Shown piece after piece: positions 1 through 5,917 of a stretch of 6,509 bases of DNA. Source of the DNA: Promethearchaeota archaeon (GTDB lineage: Archaea > Asgardarchaeota > Lokiarchaeia > Sigynarchaeales > SOKP01). Under the pieces are notes generated by a model, which was not told the DNA's origin, searched no databases, and saw only the letters and a list, made by a program, of their open reading frames with translations. The position numbers were made by a program, and so were the translations under genes. The stretch lies in assembly GCA_016839425.1 (NCBI GenBank), contig JAEOUI010000496.1, positions 1 through 6,509 of the forward strand. Direction: 5' to 3'. Positions within the stretch are counted from its first letter, which is position 1; every line of letters begins with the position of its first letter.

Positions 1-743
1 CGCTGTCTTAGAATTTCAAACCCAATAATAGTGGCTGCCGAGTGAAGTGGAAGGGATCCTTTAAAATCTCCTTCGTATGGAATCAAAAGATTTATATCTG
101 CTTGTTCTAAGACATTACTCTTAATTCCCCTTTTTTCACCCCCAATTATTATAAGTAAAGGAGGTTTTAAATAACTTTGAAATAGCGGTTGCCCATTGGA
201 TTTATTGGTACAAGCGACGGTATATTTGTGTGATTTAAAGAAATTGATTAAGAAATCAGGGTCTTCTACTAAAGCTATTGGAATCAATTCAGAGGTTCCA
301 GCAGACGATTTAATTATAATATTATCCGCATTAAACCAATTTCTTTTTCTCATTACAATTCCGTCTATTCCTGCAGCATATAAAGACCTGATAGTGTATC
401 CAAGGTTATAAGGATCTTCAATACCATCTAAAAAAAAAAAAACGCAAGGTTTTGGTTTTAAAAGTTCATTTAATTCTAGATATACCCTTTCTTTTACTAG
501 AGCTGCAATTCCGCCGTGTGTTTTTCCGATTGTGTGTTTTTCAAACCATGTTTTATCTACTGATTCGATTTTAATTTCTTTTTTTTTTGCCCTCTCAAGT
601 ATTTGCTTAATATTTTTAATCTTTTTTAAATTTCTATTTCTTTGGAGCTTGGTTTCATTGTAAAAGATAGTCTGAACCTTTCGATATTTTGAGCTTAATA
701 CTGCGTTAACAGCTATTTTTCCTTCAATGATAATAGATCGCAT
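1..743 (-). CDS. SpoU/TrmH-family RNA 2'-O-ribose methyltransferase (RlmB-like), C-terminus cut by window edge
   Basis: Seen: an open frame of 247 codons from ATG at 743 to the left edge, beginning MRSIIIEGKIAVNAVL. Residues 1-80 look like the SpoU substrate-binding (L30e-like) domain, with EGKIAVNAVL and THGGIAALV. The rest is the knotted SPOUT catalytic domain: motif 1 DPYNLGYTIRSLYAAG at 110-125 (N113, R119), motif 2 IIGGEKRGI at 199-207, and motif 3 around IPYEGDFKGSLPLHSA at 221-236. Family knowledge: these enzymes use S-adenosylmethionine to methylate a ribose 2'-OH in rRNA or tRNA; RlmB modifies 23S rRNA. The target here cannot be fixed. Odd points: motif 3 has SLPLHS where RlmB has SLNVS, so the usual Asn is missing, and a 13-base T run encodes VFFFL just before motif 1. 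No Shine-Dalgarno precedes the start, which suits a leaderless message. Only a few C-terminal residues should be missing. Family call strong, substrate unknown. Confidence 0.88.
   Translation of the reverse strand, partial: MRSIIIEGKIAVNAVLSSKYRKVQTIFYNETKLQRNRNLKKIKNIKQILERAKKKEIKIESVDKTWFEKHTIGKTHGGIAALVKERVYLELNELLKPKPCVFFFLDGIEDPYNLGYTIRSLYAAGIDGIVMRKRNWFNADNIIIKSSAGTSELIPIALVEDPDFLINFFKSHKYTVACTNKSNGQPLFQSYLKPPLLIIIGGEKRGIKSNVLEQADINLLIPYEGDFKGSLPLHSAATIIGFEILRQ
430..442 (-). repeat. 13-base homopolymer (T13 on the coding strand) inside the SpoU-like gene
   Basis: An uninterrupted run of 13 A on the plus strand is read as T13 in the minus-strand gene, coding for Val-Phe-Phe-Phe-Leu directly before the DGIEDPYNLG catalytic motif. 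The frame is intact across it. Runs this long are prone to polymerase slippage and to sequencing length errors. Confidence 0.9.
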
Positions 744-766
744 GATAATTACTTTATTATAATAGA

Positions 767-774
767 AGTATAAA
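767..774 (-). promoter_or_regulatory. Candidate archaeal TATA box of the SpoU-like gene
   Basis: On the minus strand TTTATACT starts 31 bases upstream of the ATG at 743. With the usual archaeal spacing of about 25 bases from box to transcription start, the RNA would begin at or very near the start codon. This fits the absence of a ribosome-binding site. In such AT-rich DNA the match could be chance. Confidence 0.4.
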
Positions 775-789
775 TTAAGTTTTTTCAGT

Positions 790-810
790 TTGATTTCAAT
801 TGCAAATCAA
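790..810 (-). terminator. Hairpin after the dihydrouridine-synthase-like gene, possible 3' end signal
   Basis: Perfect 7-bp arms TTGATTT and AAATCAA flank a 7-base loop, 10 bases beyond the stop codon at 820-822. On the minus strand it is followed by an A-rich stretch rather than a T run, so it is not a classical intrinsic terminator. It may be a weak transcript-end structure or chance in AT-rich DNA. Confidence 0.25.
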
Positions 811-819
811 TAAATCATT

Positions 820-1710
820 TTATTCTCGTATTATTGAATTTGGAAAATATTTATTTATATTTTTGATAAATCTCATGTGAGGTGGGTGACGATTGAGATT
901 ATATTCTAGCAGTTTTTTTTTTGATATTAGTTGATTTTGAGATTGTGATTTAAAAGATTGAAAACATTCGGGATTTCTAAGCGCTTCTCTTCCAATCATA
1001 AATCCTAGTATTAATCTTTTCCATTTTTCTCGTATTTCAGGTGATAATCCTTGCTTGATCTTTTGAATGTCTTTATTTTCTTGTATGTTTCCATTTATGA
1101 TAAGTGGCATATCTGCTTCTAAAGCTGTCGATAAAAATTCCCAGTGCGGCTCCGAAGTGGATGTCTGTTTTGCGTGTTTAAAATGAATGATAGTCGGTGC
1201 TAAACGAAGATCGTTAATTGAAGATATAGCTATTAAGAAATCCAGATATTTTTTATAATGCATTTCTTTTGAATTAATGCCCAAAAGCATTTTACAACTA
1301 ATACGAAATTGATGAGAATCGTTTTCTCCTAAAAAAGCTTCAACTAGATCTTTCAACCTTTTAGTTCTTTTAATAAGCGCAGCACCCTCACCTCCAGCAA
1401 TTATTCTAGGATCTGGACAACAAGCATTAATGCACACGCCATGAATGTTTGCTCTTTCGGGATTTTCACGGCAAAATGATTTTAAAAACTCTGGTAAACG
1501 AGCCATATCATTAATATTATTTGTAATTACTTGAAGCCATTGTCGTTGATTATTTATTGGAAATGTGTCAATATTAACTAAAGTTCTTCTTTTTAATCTA
1601 ATAATTTCTTTTAAATTTATCATTTCGGTATAAGAATCCGTAGCATCTGGAAATAGGGCACGAAAAGCCCAACAGGTAATGCTTTTCATCGGTGCTAAGT
1701 GTAATTCCAT
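820..1710 (-). CDS. tRNA-dihydrouridine synthase (Dus)-family FMN TIM-barrel protein
   Basis: Seen: 296 aa starting MELHLAPMKSITCW, with the Dus landmarks in order. LAPM (5-8) is the first barrel strand. INACCPDPRI (94-103) stands at the NxGCP catalytic-cysteine motif, with C98 aligning to the cysteine. GGEGAALIKR (106-115) follows, then FRISCKMLLGI (135-145, K140), H176 in IIHFKHAKQ, LIINGNI (203-209), and the flavin-phosphate-binding GFMIGREALRNPECF (236-250). Family knowledge: Dus enzymes are FMN-dependent and use NADPH to reduce specific uridines of tRNA. Variations: the Gly before the catalytic Cys is also Cys (C97), and the usual HxR tripeptide reads HFK, so this is a divergent member with unknown target position. 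The ATG at 1710 is supported because LAPM normally lies within about ten residues of the N-terminus; GAAGG at 1720-1724 with a 9-base gap may serve as ribosome-binding site. It sits between two other RNA-modification genes. Confidence 0.87.
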   Translation of the reverse strand: MELHLAPMKSITCWAFRALFPDATDSYTEMINLKEIIRLKRRTLVNIDTFPINNQRQWLQVITNNINDMARLPEFLKSFCRENPERANIHGVCINACCPDPRIIAGGEGAALIKRTKRLKDLVEAFLGENDSHQFRISCKMLLGINSKEMHYKKYLDFLIAISSINDLRLAPTIIHFKHAKQTSTSEPHWEFLSTALEADMPLIINGNIQENKDIQKIKQGLSPEIREKWKRLILGFMIGREALRNPECFQSFKSQSQNQLISKKKLLEYNLNRHPPHMRFIKNINKYFPNSIIRE

Positions 1711-1777
1711 ATCCTGAAGCCTTCTATTTTTGTATTATGATAAACTGTTATTTGAGAATGATGAAATAATAATTTAT

Positions 1778-2662
1778 TTAATTATTCGCACTTCCGTTCC
1801 ATTCCTTATCTTTAACAACCAAAATATCTAAGACAACATGAACTAGATTTGGTCCATAACTCTTAACAAACCGATATGAAGACAATGTACTTAAATATCC
1901 ATTACGGCTTGCGATATCCTTGAAAGTATTGAATAATTCTCTATATTTAAATTTGTCAACAACTCCTTCAAAATGAATTGTTGTGCCTTCTTCTTTTATA
2001 AGCGTGAGAGCGTCCTCTATATAATTAATTGGCGCAGGGAAGACTCCCATCACGATTCTATCAACCTTTATTCCGATATCGCTTAGCTTTCGAACCTCCA
2101 CTTTGCTATCGCCGTTAATAGGGACGATTCTATTCTCTAAATGGTTTAATTCTATATTTTCCTTTAGATATTCAAACGATACGGGATTCAACTCTATACT
2201 ATAAATCTTATTTACATTCGTATGCTTGGCAATGGGAAGCGAAAAATATCCAATACCCGCAAACATATCCACCACGATTTCTCCAGACTTTACGAAGGTT
2301 GTTAAGAATTTTCTTTCCTTTAAATTCCCCTTGCTAAACATAATTTTCGTGATATCAAACTTGTATTTAACTCCATGTTCTTTATGAATGATGATAGGAT
2401 TGTCTATTCCCTTTAAAAATTCAATCCTTTCGGGTTGGCGTAATTGTCCTTTTATTACTCCTAAATTGAGATAAACTGATTTGATGTAAGGATATATTTT
2501 TAAACACACTTCTCCAATGAGATTCTTTTTCTTTAAAAGACGCTTGTCTAATTTCAAGATCATAATGCTTCCAATTGATTGAAAACCTCGAGGAAGCAAC
2601 GATAATTCTTCTTGATTGAGACAATCTTTAAGGTTCTCCTGCAAAAATCCTTTAAATCGCAT
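1778..2662 (-). CDS. taw2: Taw2-like tRNA(Phe) 4-demethylwyosine-37 C7 aminocarboxypropyltransferase
   Basis: Seen: 294 aa from ATG at 2662 (297 if the in-frame GTG at 2671 is used). The protein has an N-terminal Trm5/Taw2-type region, then FDITKIMFSKGN (102-113), the SAM-binding VVDMFAGIGYFSLPIA (130-145), ELNPVSFEYLKENIELN (157-173), DRIVMGVFPAP (201-211), IHFEG (229-233) and KSYGPNLVHVVLDI (267-280). Family knowledge: Trm5 guanine-37 methylases carry an NPP-type motif after the Asp of DRI, whereas Taw2/TYW2 enzymes have MG there and a MFSKGN-type segment in place of the Trm5 FSPR. These features favour Taw2, which transfers the 3-amino-3-carboxypropyl group of SAM to 4-demethylwyosine at position 37 of tRNA(Phe). 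I chose the ATG because a TATA-like box lies exactly 28 bases upstream of it, as for the neighbouring kinase gene; neither start has a Shine-Dalgarno. Wyosine chemistry is confined to archaea and eukaryotes, which helps assign the organism. Confidence 0.88.
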   Translation of the reverse strand: MRFKGFLQENLKDCLNQEELSLLPRGFQSIGSIMILKLDKRLLKKKNLIGEVCLKIYPYIKSVYLNLGVIKGQLRQPERIEFLKGIDNPIIIHKEHGVKYKFDITKIMFSKGNLKERKFLTTFVKSGEIVVDMFAGIGYFSLPIAKHTNVNKIYSIELNPVSFEYLKENIELNHLENRIVPINGDSKVEVRKLSDIGIKVDRIVMGVFPAPINYIEDALTLIKEEGTTIHFEGVVDKFKYRELFNTFKDIASRNGYLSTLSSYRFVKSYGPNLVHVVLDILVVKDKEWNGSANN

Positions 2663-2682
2663 TGAAAACACATTTTATGAGT

Positions 2683-2690
2683 CTTTAATA
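2683..2690 (-). promoter_or_regulatory. Candidate TATA box of the Taw2-like gene
   Basis: TATTAAAG on the minus strand begins 28 bases upstream of the ATG at 2662. This is the same offset as the TATA-like box of the kinase gene and would give a nearly leaderless mRNA. It is preceded by a T7 stretch, so the box edges are uncertain. Confidence 0.4.
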
Positions 2691-2773
2691 AAAAAATTAA
2701 ACTGATTCACTAACTCTTTTATGAGGAAAAATGCATATAGCGATTTCAATTTTATGATTTAAACGATAAATTT

Positions 2774-2782
2774 AAAAAAAAA
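2774..2782 (-). terminator. Oligo-T terminator after the FGGY kinase gene
   Basis: Nine consecutive T on the minus strand start three bases after the TAA stop of the kinase gene (2786-2788). Archaeal RNA polymerase terminates at such T runs without needing a hairpin. Its position between the kinase and a separate TATA-like box for the Taw2-like gene suggests that the two are transcribed separately. Confidence 0.5.
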
Positions 2783-2785
2783 TTA

Positions 2786-4669
2786 TTATTGAGTGTTCAA
2801 TGTCTTGTATAATTTGTGATTTATCTTGTATATTTCTTTAAATTGTTTGAATAGGAAATCATAAATATCTCGATTTTCTGGGTTAGGAATGAAAATATCA
2901 GAAAATTCAACAATTTCTGGAATTTCGTGCCAACTTAAATAATCCAAACCAACAGCACCAATAAATGCGGCTCCTCGAGCATTTGCCTGAATGGGGTTCT
3001 TTACTCTTTTTATCCTTATATTCAATACATCTGCAATAATTTGGCACCATACATCGCTCTGAGCGCCTCCCCCTATTATTGGAAGTTCGTCAAAAGCTCT
3101 TTCTAAGGATTGAAGTTTTCTATTTTTTTTAATGAGTATTTTTCGTAAGTATTTTTCAACAGATTCTACCAACCATCTAGTATTATATGCAACTCCCTCC
3201 AATATGGCTCTCACGAGATCTCCCCGAGTTGTATCTAATGATATATTGTAGAAACCCCCTCTAATATATTCATCTGCAATAGGCGCTCGTTCTCCGTACA
3301 TCCAAGGTGTAAAAATCAATTTTCTTGATCCTGGTGGAGTATTTTCGGCAAGTTTATCAAATATTTTTAATACATTTTTGAGAGGTTCTTCTCGTAAAAC
3401 TTCGTCTTTGTATTTTAGATATTTGTCCTTCAAGTAATCTAACGCTTTACCTGAAATTTTTGTTTCTTGAGCTAGATCTGATCCTATTCTTTCAAATGCT
3501 TCATTGATATTACAAATATCATTGCTTTCCATTAATTCTTCTTCGTAATTCATAATTCGGTTTTTAATAAAATCTGCTTCTTCTTTGGAAACCGATTCTA
3601 TCTGAGAGATCTCCGAAATTAAATTAATAAAAGCCTCATCCAACTGTTCTTTGTATTGTTCTAATAATAAAAGATCCATGTGATATAAAATATTATCACG
3701 CAAGAAATTTAAGGCAGCACCTGCTATTTCTTGATTGTTTCCATATAAAAATTTTCCATCAATTCCAGATGGGATTGTCCCTAAGTTATTAAAAATGTCC
3801 GTGTGCTTGTTTGGAATGTGACAGAATATCCAATTTGAAGTACCAATGCAAATATGCCCTTTATAATCATTTATTGCTCCAGAACCTATCGCAGCCGCAT
3901 GTGTGTCAGGAGCGCCCATGACGACTTCTGTTCTTGGATCTAAACCTAATTCTCGTGCCACTTCTTCAGTAATCGTTCCCAATACATCCGTGGATTTCAT
4001 GAGTTCTGGGAGCTTGTTAGGATCAAGCTTCAATCTCTTTATTAATTTTTTAGAGTATGTTATCTTTTTTTTTCGAACTTCACTTATCCAATGTAAATGG
4101 ATTGATGCGTAGGAAGCTGCTATTTTTCCAGTAAATTTAAAATTTACATAATCTTGTGGTTCAAGAAAAACGCTTGTTGAATTATAAATTTCGGGATGTG
4201 TTTCTTTCAACCAAAGAATTTTTGAAATAGGGTCCTTACCAGATAATGATGGTGCTCCACCCGTTCGCTTGAGCCACGCTAAGACGTTCCTTAAACCATA
4301 TCCAGAAATATTAATGGTCCCTCTAAACTTTTTTTGCGTAATTTTTGCCGCTCGCGTGTCCATCCAAATCAAACAATTCATCAGACAATTTCCCTGTTCG
4401 TCCAAGGGGATCATGCCACTCCATTGACTAGTGTTGCATATGCCAACAATATCTTCTACAGGAACTATTTTTTTTTCAATAAGTTTTTTGGTCGTGATTT
4501 TTATTGCATTCCACCATTCTGCGGGATCTTGTTCAGCGCGACCCCCTTCGGATAAAAGTAATGGAACTTCTTGAAATATCCAATCAACGACTTCACCTCG
4601 AGTAGATACGATGGCAGTCTTTGCTCCGCTCGTACCATGATCGATTGCAAGGATGTATTTTATAGCCAT
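2786..4669 (-). CDS. FGGY-family carbohydrate kinase (xylulokinase-like) with a central helical insertion
   Basis: Seen: 627 aa, starting MAIKYILAIDHGTSGAKTAI. The N-terminal FGGY domain has phosphate-1 loop IDHGTSGAKTAI (9-20), TSQWSGMIPLD (80-90) and WMDTRAA (102-108), followed by GAPDTHAAAIGSGA (252-265), where D254 is the likely catalytic base. The C-terminal domain has GTSNWIF (276-282), FTPWMYGERAP (453-463), RAILEGVAYN (487-496) and the adenosine motif GGGAQSDVWCQIIADVL (533-549). Family knowledge: these cytosolic enzymes phosphorylate sugars or polyols with ATP. The overall pattern resembles xylulokinase, but the substrate cannot be read from sequence. Odd: typical members are about 500 aa. 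The excess lies mainly at about 330-445, a charged, helix-rich segment between AGAALNFL and PPGSRKLIFTPW. Context: it lies 60 bases downstream of the regulator gene, and a RuBisCO-like gene lies beyond that, so it may feed a phosphorylated sugar to that enzyme. There is no Shine-Dalgarno, and a TATA-like box lies 28 bases upstream. Confidence 0.92.
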   Translation of the reverse strand: MAIKYILAIDHGTSGAKTAIVSTRGEVVDWIFQEVPLLLSEGGRAEQDPAEWWNAIKITTKKLIEKKIVPVEDIVGICNTSQWSGMIPLDEQGNCLMNCLIWMDTRAAKITQKKFRGTINISGYGLRNVLAWLKRTGGAPSLSGKDPISKILWLKETHPEIYNSTSVFLEPQDYVNFKFTGKIAASYASIHLHWISEVRKKKITYSKKLIKRLKLDPNKLPELMKSTDVLGTITEEVARELGLDPRTEVVMGAPDTHAAAIGSGAINDYKGHICIGTSNWIFCHIPNKHTDIFNNLGTIPSGIDGKFLYGNNQEIAGAALNFLRDNILYHMDLLLLEQYKEQLDEAFINLISEISQIESVSKEEADFIKNRIMNYEEELMESNDICNINEAFERIGSDLAQETKISGKALDYLKDKYLKYKDEVLREEPLKNVLKIFDKLAENTPPGSRKLIFTPWMYGERAPIADEYIRGGFYNISLDTTRGDLVRAILEGVAYNTRWLVESVEKYLRKILIKKNRKLQSLERAFDELPIIGGGAQSDVWCQIIADVLNIRIKRVKNPIQANARGAAFIGAVGLDYLSWHEIPEIVEFSDIFIPNPENRDIYDFLFKQFKEIYKINHKLYKTLNTQ

Positions 4670-4689
4670 AATTATTATTAGATGATTAT

Positions 4690-4697
4690 GTTTATAA
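4690..4697 (-). promoter_or_regulatory. Candidate TATA box of the kinase gene
   Basis: TTATAAAC on the minus strand starts 28 bases upstream of the kinase ATG at 4669. Just upstream is an A12 run (plus-strand T12 at 4701-4712) that could serve as the purine-rich BRE/TFB contact. The geometry predicts a leaderless transcript, consistent with no ribosome-binding site before the ATG. Confidence 0.5.
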
Positions 4698-4729
4698 CAA
4701 TTTTTTTTTTTTAATCTACCCTAATATTT

Positions 4730-5746
4730 TCAATCCTTTTTATTGTTAAAGGCAGTACCAATAAGTAATCCGTCTTTCTCTTTTACATTTACTTCCAAAA
4801 AATCTCCTTTGACGAGATCGTTCTCCATTTCTTCCCGCGTGAATAATCTATTATTTATTAAAACTTTATAGAGTTTGATTAATTCGTTTGCATACTGATT
4901 TTTTGTAAGGGGGAGGTCTGCCATTGAAATAAGACAGATCAATCCTCTTGGTTTTGTAATTCTCTTGATCTCATTAATTATGTCCATTCTAGTTAATCCA
5001 AAGAATTTTGGATTTTTCTTGTATACGGGTACTATGACAGCATCAAATTCATTCTCTGGTGCATATATTTTTCGATTGTCTAATTTAGATAATTTAATTT
5101 TGTCTTTTGATAGTAAACTAATGTCAACTTTAGTCTCGTTTTTAGGAAGAATATATAACATGTCAACATGTTCGGCTATTTGTTCGATAATTGAAAAAAC
5201 GATAAATTCTGAAAACCAAATAGACAGAACTCGTCTTGTATGCGTTGAATTTCTGTTTTTACTAAAATCCAACAACATGTCGATAAAAATATTCGCTTGG
5301 GGCTTCAATCGATTATCTTCTTCGTTTAAAACGAGATTATTTATTAGAAATTTCATCAATAATTTTGGAATGTAATTTGTAAACATTGTAGGGTCTATAT
5401 GTGGTCTTTTCTTATTTTCTTCGCGACTGAATTTTAATAATCCTCGCATTTCCAAATTTTTCAAGCTATTGTAAAAGCTTGAAGTACCGTAAGTTTTAGG
5501 TTGTTGTATATAATCATAAAACTTGTTTTTTTCTTCAGATTCTTTTTTTAATTTCATTAATGGAGTAAAATCTTCTTGATATTCTAAATATTGGCGTACT
5601 TGTGTATATAATTCGTGCCTGATAACCGAATTGGGATATCTTGCTAAGAATTCTAATATAATTACTTCAGCGATCGATAAATCCGCAAAATCAGATATAC
5701 CATAATATGCCGCGTAATCGTAAAATTCTTTATCACTATCAAACAT
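4730..5746 (-). CDS. Winged-helix (PadR-like) regulator fused to a degenerate methyltransferase-like domain
   Basis: Seen: 338 aa. Residues 24-54 form two helices (SIAEVIILEFLARYP, then VIRHELYTQVRQYL). After a charged spacer, TSSFYNSLKNLEMRGLLKFSRE (88-109) reads as recognition helix plus wing, much like PadR/MarR-type winged helices. Residues about 165-285 resemble a Rossmann methyltransferase fold: ENEFDAVIVPVY (231-242) at the motif-IV strand, and IKRITKPRGLICLISM (260-275) in the place of the common LKPGG loop and strand. The glycine-rich SAM motif I is absent: the strand VLSIWFSEFIVFSII (173-187) has no glycine. Inference: it is a DNA-binding regulator whose C-terminal domain senses a ligand or mediates dimerisation rather than methylating. 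It is transcribed away from the RuBisCO-like gene and toward the kinase, so it may control both. A GGGA sequence ends 6-7 bases before the ATG. I do not recognise a named family for the whole protein. Confidence 0.75.
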   Translation of the reverse strand: MFDSDKEFYDYAAYYGISDFADLSIAEVIILEFLARYPNSVIRHELYTQVRQYLEYQEDFTPLMKLKKESEEKNKFYDYIQQPKTYGTSSFYNSLKNLEMRGLLKFSREENKKRPHIDPTMFTNYIPKLLMKFLINNLVLNEEDNRLKPQANIFIDMLLDFSKNRNSTHTRRVLSIWFSEFIVFSIIEQIAEHVDMLYILPKNETKVDISLLSKDKIKLSKLDNRKIYAPENEFDAVIVPVYKKNPKFFGLTRMDIINEIKRITKPRGLICLISMADLPLTKNQYANELIKLYKVLINNRLFTREEMENDLVKGDFLEVNVKEKDGLLIGTAFNNKKD

Positions 5747-5775
5747 ATATGTCCCTTTTTGCTTAATATTACTTC

Positions 5776-5790
5776 TTTCTATAATAGAAA
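5776..5790. promoter_or_regulatory. 15-base perfect palindrome, candidate operator over the regulator's TATA-like box
   Basis: TTTCTAT and ATAGAAA flank a single central A, 30 bases upstream of the regulator's start. On the minus strand the palindrome contains TATTATAG (5779-5786), placed where a TATA box would give a leader of about 10 bases that includes the GGGA ribosome-binding site. Binding of a dimeric winged-helix protein here would block its own promoter. No second full copy is visible; only half-sites TTCTA at 5835-5839 and TAGAA at 5884-5888 lie near the RuBisCO-like gene. Confidence 0.4.
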
Positions 5791-5851
5791 AAGATCGATT
5801 AATTATTAAATCTTCACTTTTGGAAATTAATTAATTCTAATCTTGGAATAG

Positions 5852-5860
5852 TTTTAAATA
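5852..5860 (+). promoter_or_regulatory. Candidate TATA box of the RuBisCO-like gene
   Basis: TTTTAAATA, preceded by purine-containing GGAATA, lies 66 bases upstream of the ATG at 5918 and would give a leader of about 35 bases. An alternative box, TTATTATAC at 5871-5879, would give a leader of about 15 bases that still contains the Shine-Dalgarno. The sequence does not decide between them. Confidence 0.35.
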
Positions 5861-5903
5861 CAAAATTGCATTATTATACATGCTAGAACTATTTCATAAT
5901 TTT

Positions 5904-5910
5904 AAGAGGT
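5904..5910 (+). promoter_or_regulatory. Shine-Dalgarno site of the RuBisCO-like gene
   Basis: AAGAGGT contains GAGGT, complementary to the 3' end of prokaryotic 16S rRNA, and ends 7 bases before the ATG at 5918. It is the clearest ribosome-binding site in the window and supports this start. The kinase, Taw2-like and SpoU-like genes show none. Confidence 0.7.
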
Positions 5911-5917
5911 TATAAAA

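Noticed and set aside
196..411. 71-codon plus-strand open frame
   Set aside because: It is antisense to the SpoU-like gene, which carries clear family motifs in the other frame.
2421..2624. 67-codon minus-strand open frame overlapping the Taw2-like gene in another frame
   Set aside because: It sits inside a well-supported gene and has no independent start signal or motif.
1778..2662. Alternative reading of the Taw2-like gene as a Trm5 guanine-37 methylase
   Set aside because: The NPP-type motif of Trm5 is absent (DRIVMGVFPAP instead), and the MFSKGN segment is of the Taw2 type.
4965..5375. 136-codon open frame on the plus strand
   Set aside because: It lies wholly antisense to the regulator gene, has no recognisable motif or start signal, and is explained as a shadow of low-GC coding sequence.
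5460..5483. Inverted repeat with 8-base arms (TTCAAGCT / AGCTTGAA, 8-base loop)
   Set aside because: It lies inside the coding sequence for the regulator's recognition helix, is not followed by a T run, and a single repeat of this size can arise by chance.
5825..5836. AATTAATTAATT palindrome in the divergent intergenic region
   Set aside because: Low-complexity sequence of this kind is common at this base composition and its position fits no specific promoter element.
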